In this document: piece by piece, positions 54,160 to 63,082 of the stretch
Layout: each line of letters opens with the position of its first letter
How positions within the stretch are numbered: position 1 is the first letter of the stretch
Assembly (NCBI RefSeq): GCF_900156305.1
Contig: NZ_FTPL01000002.1
Location: 372,001 to 436,000, forward strand
DNA length: 64,000 bases
Direction of reading: 5' to 3'
Source of the DNA: Edaphobacillus lindanitolerans
GTDB taxonomy: Bacteria > Bacillota > Bacilli > Bacillales_A > Planococcaceae
The notes under the pieces: model-generated
What the model was told of the DNA's origin: nothing
The model's database searches: none
Seen by the model: the letters and a program-made list of their open reading frames with translations, nothing else
Program-made: the position numbers and the translations under genes

Positions 54160-55857
54160 ATGGTCACATTCAAAGATTACAAGTATACCCGCCCCGACAT
54201 GCAGGCCCTCAAGCATCAGTGGCACGGTCTCCTGGAGACGTTCCGCACATCTGACACCTCCGACGGACAAAATGAGGTCATCGTGGAACTGAACCGGTTG
54301 GCAGAAGATTATTCCACACAGGAAAATCTCGTTTATATCCGTGCCTCTGTCGATACGAACGACGAATACTACCAGAAAGAACGGGATTACTTCGATGAGA
54401 TCGGCCCGGAGTTCGAAGACTTGAACACCGAGTTTTACAAGGCTCTCGTATCCAGCCGTTTTCGCTCCGAACTGGAGGAACGATGGGGAACCCAGTTGTT
54501 CGCAATTGCCGACCAGAAAATCCGTTCGTTCTCATCCTCGGTGATTCCCCTTCTCCAGGAAGAAAACAAATTGTCATCGGAGTACTCGAAGCTTGTCGCC
54601 TCTGCCCAAATCGAGTTTGACGGAAAAACGCTGACACTTGCACAGCTCGTGCCGTATACGCAGTCAACCGACCGGAAAATCCGAAAGAGCGCCGTGGAGG
54701 CAGCTTTCGGTTTTTATGCTGCACACCAGGATCGGTTCAACGACATTTACGACCGGCTTGTCAAGACACGGCATAACATTGCCGAGGCACTTGGCTATGA
54801 TGACTTTGTGGAAGTCGGGTTCCTCCGGATGAACCGGATCGGATATGACCGAAAGATGGTTCAGAACTTCCGTGACCAAGTGAAGGAGCATGTGGTTCCG
54901 ATCGCTACGGAACTGTACAAACGGCAGGCGGAGCGAATCGGTGTCGATAAGCTGTACTTTTACGATGAGGGGCTGAATTTCACCGACGGGAATGCAGATC
55001 CGGCGGGCCCTCCGGAATGGATCATCGAAAACGGCAAAAAGATGTATGAAGAACTTTCCCCGGAGACATCGGAATTCTTCCATTTTATGCTGGAGCATGA
55101 ATTGATGGATCTGGAAGCGAAAAAAGGGAAAGAAGGCGGCGGCTACTGTACATTCATCGACAATTACCGCTCCCCGTTCATCTTTTCCAACTTCAACGGC
55201 ACTTCGCACGATATCGACGTACTGACACACGAAGCCGGCCATGCGTTTCAGGTGTATTCCAGCAGGGACATCGGCGTGCCGGAATATATCTGGCCGACGA
55301 CGGAAGCAGCCGAAATCCATTCGATGAGCATGGAATTCATCACATGGCCCTGGATGGAGCTCTTCTTCAAAGAGGCAACGGAGAAATACAAATTCACCCA
55401 TCTGAGCTCTGCCCTGCTGTTCCTTCCCTACGGCGTGGCGGTGGACGAATTCCAGCAGCGGATTTATGAAAATCCGCAGCTGTCGCCTGAAGAACGCAAT
55501 GGCGTCTGGAAAGAACTGGAACAGAAATATTTGCCGCACCGCGACTATGGCGGCATTCCGTTTCTGGAGGCGGGCGGAATTTGGCAGCGCCAGTCGCATA
55601 TTTATGAAGTTCCGTTCTATTACATCGACTACTGCCTCGCCCAGATCTGCGCCCTGCAGTTCTGGAAAAAATCCCGTGAAGATCACCAGGCAGCATGGGA
55701 CGACTATCTTCGTCTTTGCCGGCTCGGCGGCTCAAAGCCGTTTCTGGAGCTGCTGGACGGCGCCGGCCTGGCTTCCCCGTTCGATGACGGATGCATTGAA
55801 TCCGTCACTGTTCCGATCAGGGAATGGCTCGATTCGATCGACGACCGGTCACTCTGA
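54160..55857 (+). CDS. pepF: M3-family oligoendopeptidase (PepF-like)
   Basis: Cytoplasmic zinc endopeptidase for short peptides. 565 residues from the ATG (MVTFKDYKYTRPDM), which has AAGGAGG six bases upstream; a longer frame begins 23 codons earlier without support. The zinc site HEAGH is in LTHEAGHAFQVY (about residue 357), with the third ligand glutamate in AAEIHSMSMEF about 25 residues on. Long helical N-terminal half with the pattern SSVIPLLQEENKLSSEY typical of PepF. Probably monocistronic. Confidence 0.94.
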   Translation: MVTFKDYKYTRPDMQALKHQWHGLLETFRTSDTSDGQNEVIVELNRLAEDYSTQENLVYIRASVDTNDEYYQKERDYFDEIGPEFEDLNTEFYKALVSSRFRSELEERWGTQLFAIADQKIRSFSSSVIPLLQEENKLSSEYSKLVASAQIEFDGKTLTLAQLVPYTQSTDRKIRKSAVEAAFGFYAAHQDRFNDIYDRLVKTRHNIAEALGYDDFVEVGFLRMNRIGYDRKMVQNFRDQVKEHVVPIATELYKRQAERIGVDKLYFYDEGLNFTDGNADPAGPPEWIIENGKKMYEELSPETSEFFHFMLEHELMDLEAKKGKEGGGYCTFIDNYRSPFIFSNFNGTSHDIDVLTHEAGHAFQVYSSRDIGVPEYIWPTTEAAEIHSMSMEFITWPWMELFFKEATEKYKFTHLSSALLFLPYGVAVDEFQQRIYENPQLSPEERNGVWKELEQKYLPHRDYGGIPFLEAGGIWQRQSHIYEVPFYYIDYCLAQICALQFWKKSREDHQAAWDDYLRLCRLGGSKPFLELLDGAGLASPFDDGCIESVTVPIREWLDSIDDRSL

Positions 55858-55901
55858 TTCCGTTCAAGTCAACGTGCAACCGGCTGCAGTTTACCGCATA
55901 A

Positions 55902-55946
55902 CAAAGCAAACGGCAAAGTCCTCCGGGGCTCTGCCGTTTGCTTTTT
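55902..55946 (+). terminator. Terminator after pepF
   Basis: Hairpin AGCAAACGGCA / TGCCGTTTGCT with a GC-rich loop, followed by TTTTTA. Confidence 0.85.
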
Positions 55947-56047
55947 AAAATTTGTTTGCTTTTCCCAATCACTAAACCTCCTCCTGAACGGGTATAAGTG
56001 TTAAAATCCTTTAAGTGTGATGGATTGATGCAATCAGGAGGGATTAA

Positions 56048-56668
56048 ATGTTCAGCCGAAAGAATACAGACCCGTTTTTCGAGTCTCTCGCCAAAATTTC
56101 CGTGAATGTGCAAGAGGCCATGCATTATGCAAAAGATGTCCGCATCCGGTCAAAGGCTGATCTTGAAGAGATCAGTACGACAATGAAAAAATATGAAACG
56201 GACGGAGATGATCTGATCCACGAGCTGATTGTCATGCTGAATAAGTCCTTTATGACGCCGATCGAGCGGGAAGATATCCTTGCGCTGGCGAACAGCATGG
56301 ACAATGTGCTTGACGGGATCGAGGAATGCATCGCTCATTTTGACATGTTTGCACTCACTGAGTCCGACGATGCCATGAACACGTTCATCCATTATATTAC
56401 CCTCAGCACGGATGAGATCGTGAAGGCGATGGATAAACTGCAGGATAAAAAACTGCCCGGAATGCGAGAACATGCAATCCGAGTCAAGGACTACGAGAGC
56501 AAATGTGACGAAGTCCTAAGGGAATCAATCAAACAACTCTTCCTCCACGAAAAAGATCCGATCCGGATCATCCAGTTCAAGGATATTTACGAACAGCTTG
56601 AAGACATTGCGGATGAATGCCAGAACGTGGCCAACACGATTGAAACCATCATCATGCGCAACGCTTAA
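56048..56668 (+). CDS. DUF47 / PhoU-like phosphate transport accessory protein
   Basis: 206-residue, all-helical cytoplasmic protein of the DUF47 (Pit accessory) family: PFFESLAKISVNVQEAMHYAK, GDDLIHELIVMLNKSFMTPIEREDIL, LANSMDNVLDGIEE and the C-terminal FKDIYEQLEDIADECQNVANTIE, which carries the conserved D/E metal-binding pattern. These proteins accompany PiT transporters and probably regulate them. CAGGAGGG precedes the ATG. The pit gene follows 18 bases later. Confidence 0.93.
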   Translation: MFSRKNTDPFFESLAKISVNVQEAMHYAKDVRIRSKADLEEISTTMKKYETDGDDLIHELIVMLNKSFMTPIEREDILALANSMDNVLDGIEECIAHFDMFALTESDDAMNTFIHYITLSTDEIVKAMDKLQDKKLPGMREHAIRVKDYESKCDEVLRESIKQLFLHEKDPIRIIQFKDIYEQLEDIADECQNVANTIETIIMRNA

Positions 56669-56686
56669 CGATTGGAGTTTTCCACT

Positions 56687-57685
56687 ATGGACATGCTGGT
56701 AGTTCTCACCGTATTAATCGTGGTCTTTGCGCTTGCGTTCGATTTCATCAACGGTTTCCATGATACCGCAAATGCAATTGCCACATCCGTCTCGACAAGG
56801 GCTTTGCCTCCAAGGGTGGCCGTACTGATGGCCGCTGTCATGAATTTCCTCGGCGCCATCACCTTCACAGGCGTGGCCAAGGCGATCACAAAAGACATTG
56901 TGGATCCGTTCGCACTCGAGAACGGTGCCCTGGTCATCCTGGCGGCGCTCATCTCTGCAATCATCTGGAATCTGGCGACCTGGTATTTCGGAATCCCGTC
57001 CAGTTCCTCCCATGCCATCATCGGCTCCATTGCCGGTGCCGCCATAACGGCGGCAGGCTTCGGGATCCTGAACTACAGCGGGTTCATCAAGATTGTCCAG
57101 GCGCTGATCCTGTCGCCGATCATTGCCATCGCGATGGGTTTTCTCGTCATGACCCTTTTCAAGTTCATTTTCCGGAAAGCGACGCTCTCCAAAACAAACA
57201 GGAGGATCCGCATCCTCCAGATCGGCACCGCGGCCATCCAGTCGTTCACACACGGAACGAACGATGCACAAAAGACGATGGGGATCATGACAATGGCCCT
57301 CATCGCCGCCGGATGGCAGTCTTCGGATGACATCCAGATGTGGGTGCGTGTCGCCGCAGCGACCGCGATGGGTCTCGGGACTTCCATCGGCGGCTATAAA
57401 ATCATCAAGACCGTCGGCGGAAAGATCATGAAACTCCGGCCTGTCAACGGTGCGGCAGCGGACCTGGCATCAGCGAGCGTCATTTTCGGTGCCACCCTGA
57501 TCCATTTGCCGGTATCGACCACGCACGTCATCTCCTCGTCCATCATGGGCGTCGGCTCTGCACAGCGCGTGAAGGGCGTAAAATGGGGAGTCGCGCGGAA
57601 AATCGTGCTCACCTGGATCATCACGATGCCGAGTGTCGCCATCCTTTCTGCTCTGATCTACTGGCTGCTGGACCTGTTCTTCTGA
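56687..57685 (+). CDS. pit: Low-affinity inorganic phosphate transporter (PiT family)
   Basis: Cation-coupled phosphate permease. 332 residues, about ten helices. Two PiT signature repeats are visible: DFINGFHDTANAIATSVSTRA (about 16-36) and SFTHGTNDAQKTMGI (about 190-204), the halves of the inverted-repeat fold. Start at the ATG giving MDMLVVLTVL with TTGGAG nine bases upstream. Forms an operon with the DUF47 gene. No PhoP box was recognised upstream. Confidence 0.95.
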   Translation: MDMLVVLTVLIVVFALAFDFINGFHDTANAIATSVSTRALPPRVAVLMAAVMNFLGAITFTGVAKAITKDIVDPFALENGALVILAALISAIIWNLATWYFGIPSSSSHAIIGSIAGAAITAAGFGILNYSGFIKIVQALILSPIIAIAMGFLVMTLFKFIFRKATLSKTNRRIRILQIGTAAIQSFTHGTNDAQKTMGIMTMALIAAGWQSSDDIQMWVRVAAATAMGLGTSIGGYKIIKTVGGKIMKLRPVNGAAADLASASVIFGATLIHLPVSTTHVISSSIMGVGSAQRVKGVKWGVARKIVLTWIITMPSVAILSALIYWLLDLFF

Positions 57686-57836
57686 AGACCGGACCGCGTG
57701 CAGAATGTTGGCTATTCATCGAACATTAGAACTTCGTAAACCGAATGAATTTTTCTTTTATTTTCCCTCTGTTTGCTCTATTATAATTTTCGGACGTCCA
57801 AACTGTTCGGAAAACGAAACACAGGGGGAATGGTGA

Positions 57837-58448
57837 ATGTTTAAGAAATGGTTGATCGTGACGGCGGCATCGGCCCTGATGCTCGGTGCATGCGGTTCGA
57901 AAAGCGCGGAAGAGATAGACGACGTCTACAAGCAGTCCGATACATACAAGAAAGCGGCTGAAGTGGACGCGCCTGAATCCTATTCGAAGGACTTCCTCCT
58001 CGATACAAGCATCTTCATGAGCGAGACGGCCGAAACGATGGAAGTCCTGAGCGAAAACGTGGAAAACGTCATTGAAAACGGCAAACTGAAAGACGAGGAA
58101 GCCGTCAAGACGGCGCTGAAAAACTTTGACGAGTTCACTGCGGAGTTCAAGCTCGACGGCAAAAACGACCAGGAAAAAGAGATTGCGGCGTTTTCCGGCG
58201 ACATCGCTGAAAACATGGAGATTTTCCGCGACTATCTGAACAGCTATATCGAAAAACCGGAGGACAAGTACAATACGACCCTTTCCAGTGCCCGCTCCCG
58301 TGTTCTCCAGCTTACCGGTGACATGAGCAAGGATCTGGAGGAAAACGGTGCCCAGCCGGCGCTTGAAAAACTGAAAGAGCAGTTCGACGCGCTCCATTAC
58401 AACGCTGATTTCGGCGGGTTCAAAGGCAATTTCGCTGTATCCGGCTGA
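57837..58448 (+). CDS. Hypothetical lipoprotein
   Basis: 203 residues. Lipoprotein signal MFKKWLIVTAASALMLGAC with lipobox LGAC and modified Cys19, so the mature protein is anchored outside the membrane. The rest is highly charged and helical (ETMEVLSENVENVIENGKLKDEE, ITPEDKYN-like turns), acidic, no cysteines, no enzyme motif. Repeated helices of about 40 residues suggest a helical bundle. GGGGG precedes the ATG and a TATAAT lies at 57782-57787. No family recognised. Confidence 0.85.
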   Translation: MFKKWLIVTAASALMLGACGSKSAEEIDDVYKQSDTYKKAAEVDAPESYSKDFLLDTSIFMSETAETMEVLSENVENVIENGKLKDEEAVKTALKNFDEFTAEFKLDGKNDQEKEIAAFSGDIAENMEIFRDYLNSYIEKPEDKYNTTLSSARSRVLQLTGDMSKDLEENGAQPALEKLKEQFDALHYNADFGGFKGNFAVSG

Positions 58449-58503
58449 TCGGCATCGCAACAACCTTCAATGATGTCGGCCGGAAGTTCGAATCTTGCCG
58501 ATG

Positions 58504-58539
58504 AAAAAACCAGGTCCCTCAACAGGGGCCTGGTTTTTT
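58504..58539. terminator. Bidirectional terminator after the lipoprotein gene
   Basis: Hairpin AAAAAACCAGGTCCCT / AGGGGCCTGGTTTTTT (G-U pair inside) between the convergent lipoprotein gene and the 58.6-kb membrane gene. Confidence 0.88.
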
Positions 58540-58570
58540 GATATAGGAAGGATGTTGTCCTTTTCGGCTA

Positions 58571-59011
58571 TCACCAGAGATTCGGCTTTGCGACCATGAA
58601 CCAGAGCATGATGAGAAGCAGGAGGATATAGGTCCACAGTTTCCTGTTGAGCACACCGATCAGGGCCAGCCGGTCCCCTGTGCCTGCCGACAGTTGTCCG
58701 AGTACCGGCTTGAATGCCCTGGCCAGAAAGAAGATGGAACCGAACATGACGGCAATGGTCATGACAACCCAGGAAGTCGACCAGGGATAGCCGCCTTGGA
58801 GCATGAGCAGGAGGCCGGTCGCGACAAGCACGTGACCGGCATGCTTCACGAGGCGGACGGCCGACCTGAACACCGACAGATGCTCTCTCAGCAGGCGTTC
58901 ATCTGCATCTTTCATTTTCTTGATGAGCGGGACGAGGACAAAAAACGGTCCGATCGACAGGGCGGCGCTGAGCACGTGAAAAAACAGAATGGACGGATAG
59001 TAACTGTTCAT
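58571..59011 (-). CDS. Small four-helix membrane protein (DUF2269/CopD-like)
   Basis: 146 residues with four hydrophobic helices (about 6-26, 54-72, 80-98, 123-143). A histidine in ILFFHVLSAALSIGPFF and another in VRLVKHAGHVLVATGLLL resemble heme or metal-binding positions of CopD/DUF2269 proteins, but this is only a resemblance. Starts six bases after the ASCH gene stop, so the two are likely co-transcribed. Confidence 0.75.
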   Translation of the reverse strand: MNSYYPSILFFHVLSAALSIGPFFVLVPLIKKMKDADERLLREHLSVFRSAVRLVKHAGHVLVATGLLLMLQGGYPWSTSWVVMTIAVMFGSIFFLARAFKPVLGQLSAGTGDRLALIGVLNRKLWTYILLLLIMLWFMVAKPNLW

Positions 59012-59017
59012 CTCCCG

Positions 59018-59365
59018 TCATTCTGCAACCGGGCGGAATTCGTGTACCCAGACTTTCATCTTGGACGCCCATCGCATCCCCGGATGGAAAGAAAGGATGG
59101 CTTCCTGATACGTTTTGAGACTCGGATACCCTTCGGACTTTGCGTCTTCTTCGGTCATTTCACCGAGTGTCTGGCTGTAGACGCTCGTGACCTCAAACCG
59201 GCTCCCGTCCAAGACCATCACCTCGCCGGGATCCGCATAGCGGCCGTTCCGCCTTGTGGCCGTCTTTGTCCTGTCGATGACTTTCCGGACATCATCCGGA
59301 TTGGTCACGAGCCGTTCGATCGAGCAGGTTTTTGGAGGCAGTTCCCCGTTTTCATAGTTCTTCAA
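59018..59365 (-). CDS. ASCH-domain-like small protein
   Basis: 115 residues. The ASCH fold (PUA-like RNA-binding) is suggested by VIDRTKTATRRNGRYADPGEVMVL, then RFEVTSVYSQTLGEMTEEDAKSEGY and the tail MKVWVHEFRPV. ASCH proteins bind RNA or modified nucleosides; this one has no proven role. Followed closely by a small membrane protein gene. Confidence 0.75.
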   Translation of the reverse strand: MKNYENGELPPKTCSIERLVTNPDDVRKVIDRTKTATRRNGRYADPGEVMVLDGSRFEVTSVYSQTLGEMTEEDAKSEGYPSLKTYQEAILSFHPGMRWASKMKVWVHEFRPVAE

Positions 59366-59390
59366 GTTCTATCTCCCCTTCTGATCCGAT

Positions 59391-60662
59391 TCAGATGAAG
59401 AATCCGGCTTTTCTTGCTTCGAATTCAAGTTCCTCGCGGTATTTCGGGTGTGCGATTTCGATGAGGCGCCTTGCCCGTTCAGAAAACGGCTGTCCATATA
59501 GGTCGGCGATCCCATATTCGGTCACGACGCTTCCGACCGAATTCTTGGATGTCGTGACGACGGAACCCGGTGTCAGACCGACACGGATTCTGGAGATCGT
59601 ATCGTCTTTTGCCGTTGAGTGCAGGCAGATGAACCCTTTCCCGTATTTGGAAAAACGGATGCCGTTCGCAAAATCCGCCTGCCCCCCGCTGAGGGAATAA
59701 TACTTGCCCCCCACCGTCTCAGATGCCGCCTGTCCGTAAAGGTCGATTTCGGTGGATGCATTAATGGATACCATATGATCTTCCTTTGCGATCTCATGCG
59801 GATTGTTGACGATATGGACCGGCAGAAATTCAACCCCGGGGTTGTCGTCCAAAAAGTCGTAGAGTCTTTGGGTGCCGAGCGCGAACGTGCCGACAATTTT
59901 TCCGGGATTGGTCTTTTTCCGGGATCCGTCGATTGCCCCCGATTCAAACAGATCCGCGATGCTGCTCGTCAGCATTTCCGTGTGAATCCCGAGATGCCGG
60001 TAGTTTTTCAGCATCCCCATGACGGCGTTCGGGATGGCGCCGATGCCGACCTGGAGCGTGTCCCCGTCCTCGATCCGGCCGACAACATACTCGGCAATGC
60101 TGCGGTCCTTTTCTCCGATGGGCGGGGCCACCGCTTCTGCAAGCGGAGCGTGATGCTCGATAAAGCCGGCGACCTGGCTGATATGAATCTGATTCCGGCC
60201 GAATGTCCTCGGCATGTGATCGTTCACTTCCAGCACGAACGGCACGTGTCCGATGAACTCGGCCACATAATCTGCATTCGTTCCGAGGGAAAAATAGCCG
60301 TGCTCATCCACCGGAGAGGCCTTCGCCAATACGAGGGAGCGCTTCGTCGTCCTCGACAACAAATACGGAACATCGGAAAAGTTGTTCGGCACAAGTTCAA
60401 TCGTTCCGCGCCAGTATGCCTTCCGGGTGGCGGAACTGAGGAAATAGGAAACATGGGACAGCTTGCCGGGGAACTCCCCGTTGATGTAGGCCCGCTCCCG
60501 AAGTGCATGCATCTGGTGGACCCGGACGCCGTCCAGCTCATCGGCATGCTCTTCGAGGAGGTCCAAAAGCCGGACCGGCTCTCCGTTGGCGATCGGGACA
60601 ATCAGGTCGGCCTGAGGACCGATCAGGGAGATGAATTCCCCGTCGGACAGTGGTCTGGTCAT
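59391..60662 (-). CDS. Acetyl-CoA hydrolase/transferase family protein
   Basis: 423 residues of the CoA-transferase family I fold in one chain (4-hydroxybutyrate CoA-transferase or acetyl-CoA hydrolase group). Start at the ATG (MTRPLSDGEFISLIG) with AGGAGTG eight bases upstream, inside a longer frame from TTG 60695. Glycine-rich CoA site VGIGAIPNAVMG (about 205-216), catalytic-glutamate region INASTEIDLYGQ, and SKNSVGSVVTEYGIADLYG near the end. The substrate cannot be fixed: acetate, propionate, butyrate or succinate CoA exchange are all known in this family. Confidence 0.9.
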   Translation of the reverse strand: MTRPLSDGEFISLIGPQADLIVPIANGEPVRLLDLLEEHADELDGVRVHQMHALRERAYINGEFPGKLSHVSYFLSSATRKAYWRGTIELVPNNFSDVPYLLSRTTKRSLVLAKASPVDEHGYFSLGTNADYVAEFIGHVPFVLEVNDHMPRTFGRNQIHISQVAGFIEHHAPLAEAVAPPIGEKDRSIAEYVVGRIEDGDTLQVGIGAIPNAVMGMLKNYRHLGIHTEMLTSSIADLFESGAIDGSRKKTNPGKIVGTFALGTQRLYDFLDDNPGVEFLPVHIVNNPHEIAKEDHMVSINASTEIDLYGQAASETVGGKYYSLSGGQADFANGIRFSKYGKGFICLHSTAKDDTISRIRVGLTPGSVVTTSKNSVGSVVTEYGIADLYGQPFSERARRLIEIAHPKYREELEFEARKAGFFI

Positions 60663-60794
60663 CTCAGCAACACTCCTATCAATCCTTGTGATCAAACCTT
60701 ACCATAAGACGGCCGGCTGTTTAACCGGCACCGTTGCTGCATCCGGCGTTTCCTTTCGCATTTATGAACGATTCATGACGGCAGTCCACCGCCG

Positions 60795-61742
60795 TCAGCT
60801 GATCAGGCCCGCGTAGTCGGCGGGCGCAATATTCCCTCCCGACAGAACGGCCACTCGTTTTCCCGTATCCCCTGTTCCGCCGGATGCAAGGAGGCCGGCA
60901 AGCGCGGTCGCCCCGGAAGGTTCGACCACCTGCTTCATCCCCTGGAACATCAGGACCATCGCCTCCCTGATGGCGCTATCCGGAACGGTGATCAGGCCAT
61001 CCAGCGCTTCCATCAGGATCGGGAATGTCAATTCGCCTGGAATCGTCGTGCGCAGGCCGTCCGCAATCGTCAGGGTCGGTCCGATTGCGGTGCGCTCCCC
61101 GGAGGCCAGGGAACGGCGGGTGTCATCCGCGCTTTCCGGCTCGACGCCGAATACCTTCACATCGGGCCGTGTCTGCTTCACGGCTGACAGGATCCCCGAA
61201 ATGAGCCCCCCGCCGCCGACCGGTACGTAAATGGCCGTGCAGCCCGGCACCTGTTCAAGGATCTCCAGTCCGACCGTCCCCTGCCCCGCCATGATCATCG
61301 GATCATCATAGGGCGGGATATAGACTCCGCCCTCCTCCCGGGCAATCCGGCGCGCTTCAGGAATCCGCTCGGCGGATGTATGGCCACAGCGGACAATCCG
61401 GCCCCCGTAGGCTTCGATCGCCGAGACCTTCGCCGGCGAAGCGTCTTCCGGCACGACGACGGTCGACCTCATCCCCTGAAGGGCGGCCGCCCTGGCGACG
61501 GCCTGTCCATGGTTGCCGGAGGATGCGGCAACCGCATGCTCCGCGCCTTCCCTTGACGCGTTCAGAACCTTGAACGTGGCACCCCGGATCTTGAACGAGC
61601 CGGTCTTTTGAAGATGCTCCGCCTTCAGGAAGACGTCTCCCCCTGCAAGTTTGTCGAGACGTTCCGAAGTCAGAACCGGTGTGCGGTGGACCATCCCGCC
61701 GATTTCACGGGCGGCGGTCTGGATTTCTGTAAGTCCGATCAT
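60795..61742 (-). CDS. Threonine/serine dehydratase (PLP fold type II)
   Basis: Deaminates threonine (or serine) to a 2-oxo acid. 315 residues. PLP lysine in KTGSFKIRGATFKVL (about residue 52), SSGNHGQAVA (phosphate and substrate loop), VPVGGGGLISG (phosphate cup, about 176-186) and a C-terminal SGGNIAP. There is no ACT domain, so it resembles catabolic TdcB or serine racemase rather than the feedback-controlled IlvA. Oriented towards the CoA-transferase, 133 bases away, so a shared unit is possible but not shown. Confidence 0.92.
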   Translation of the reverse strand: MIGLTEIQTAAREIGGMVHRTPVLTSERLDKLAGGDVFLKAEHLQKTGSFKIRGATFKVLNASREGAEHAVAASSGNHGQAVARAAALQGMRSTVVVPEDASPAKVSAIEAYGGRIVRCGHTSAERIPEARRIAREEGGVYIPPYDDPMIMAGQGTVGLEILEQVPGCTAIYVPVGGGGLISGILSAVKQTRPDVKVFGVEPESADDTRRSLASGERTAIGPTLTIADGLRTTIPGELTFPILMEALDGLITVPDSAIREAMVLMFQGMKQVVEPSGATALAGLLASGGTGDTGKRVAVLSGGNIAPADYAGLIS

Positions 61743-61920
61743 CTTGCTCCCCCTTTTCCCTTTCCTTCATGGTTTCATTCTACTTTTGGCGGTCATCCCC
61801 CCGCAACCATGACATTTATCATGCCTCCTTTTTGACATCTGTGCCTGTTCTGACGATTTCGATTTCCCTATGATGAGAATGACCGAAGAAACGTGCAACA
61901 AACATAAAGGAGGAACCGAA

Positions 61921-62982
61921 TTGGATCGAGAAAAAACCGTTCAGCTCCGAAAAAATGTGAAAACCTATGAAAAGTCAGACCGACGTCAAAGCACCATCCA
62001 AATATTGAACACGATTCCCCCGTTTTTCCTTCTGTGGGGCATCGCCTACGCGGCTTATTTTGTCTCGCCCTGGCTGGCTGCCGGCGTGGCCGTCATCGCC
62101 GCAGGCTTCCTTGTCAGGATTTTTATCATCTTCCATGACTGCACCCACGGATCGTTTTTCAAAAAGAAAAAGGCAAATGACATTCTTGGGACGATCACCG
62201 GCATCCTGACTTTGTTCCCCTATGAGAAATGGAGAAGGGAACATATTATCCACCATGCGACGAGCGGCAACCTGGACAAGCGGGGAACCGGCGATATCTG
62301 GATCATGACCGTCGATGAATACAATGAAGCCACACCGATGCAGCGGCTCGGTTACCGGCTCTACCGGAACCCGCTCGTCATGTTCGGGCTGGGCCCGCTT
62401 TATCTGCTGCTCGTTTCAGGACGGTTCAACCGAAAAGATGCCAAATCGAAGGAACGGTGGAACACATGGCTGATCAACATCACAGTCGCCCTCCTGTATG
62501 CCGGCATGATCCTGGCCATCGGCTGGAAACCGTTTCTTGTGATCCAGGGAACGGTGATGTATACCGCCGCCCTCCTCGGAATCTGGCTGTTCTACGTCCA
62601 GCATCAGTTCGAAGACTCCTACTTCGAGGAAGAGTCCGAATGGAACTATGTGAAAGCCGCAGTTGAAGGAAGCTCTTATTACGAGCTCCCCCGCCTGCTC
62701 CAGTGGCTCAGCGGCAATATCGGCTACCACCATGTCCATCATCTTGCGCCCCGCGTCCCGAACTATAAACTTGAAGAAGCCCATGTATCCGTCCCGCCGC
62801 TTCAGAAGGCGACGACGATCACTCTGAAAACGAGCCTTGAGTCTCTGAAATTCAAGCTTTTTGATGAAGCGAACAAGCAATTCGTCACATTCACGGAATG
62901 GCGTGACGCATACGGTCCGACCATCCCGAAACCGCTTCCTGCCGCAAAGCGGAAAGCAGGAATCGGAAGCCATGAACATTGA
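61921..62982 (+). CDS. des: Membrane fatty-acid desaturase (Des-like)
   Basis: Introduces a double bond into membrane acyl chains. 353 residues from a TTG start with AAAGGAGG seven bases upstream; the ATG codons further upstream are less likely. The three histidine boxes of membrane desaturases are present: HDCTHGS (about 83), HIIHHATSG (about 115) and HHVHH (about 273), with four to five transmembrane helices between them. In B. subtilis des is induced by DesKR when membranes become rigid, and here a DesK-type kinase gene lies directly downstream, though behind a terminator. Confidence 0.93.
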   Translation: MDREKTVQLRKNVKTYEKSDRRQSTIQILNTIPPFFLLWGIAYAAYFVSPWLAAGVAVIAAGFLVRIFIIFHDCTHGSFFKKKKANDILGTITGILTLFPYEKWRREHIIHHATSGNLDKRGTGDIWIMTVDEYNEATPMQRLGYRLYRNPLVMFGLGPLYLLLVSGRFNRKDAKSKERWNTWLINITVALLYAGMILAIGWKPFLVIQGTVMYTAALLGIWLFYVQHQFEDSYFEEESEWNYVKAAVEGSSYYELPRLLQWLSGNIGYHHVHHLAPRVPNYKLEEAHVSVPPLQKATTITLKTSLESLKFKLFDEANKQFVTFTEWRDAYGPTIPKPLPAAKRKAGIGSHEH

Positions 62983-62983
62983 C

Positions 62984-63024
62984 CAGCCGGCGGCTCCCGA
63001 CAAGGGGGCCCGCCGGTTTTTCTC
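62984..63024 (+). terminator. Terminator between des and desK
   Basis: Hairpin CCGGCGG / CCCGCCGG (plus strand, inner CTCCC/GGGGG) followed by TTTTTCT, immediately after the des stop codon. Confidence 0.8.
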
Positions 63025-63039
63025 TGGAAGCAGCCTGTC

Positions 63040-63048
63040 TGTTATAAT
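63040..63048 (+). promoter_or_regulatory. Probable desK promoter (extended -10)
   Basis: TGTTATAAT contains a TG-N-TATAAT extended -10 with TATAAT at 63043-63048, about 35 bases before the kinase start. The -35 region TTCTCT is poor. Confidence 0.55.
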
Positions 63049-63082
63049 GGCTGAAAACGGAATTGCAAGGATGGGAATTCTA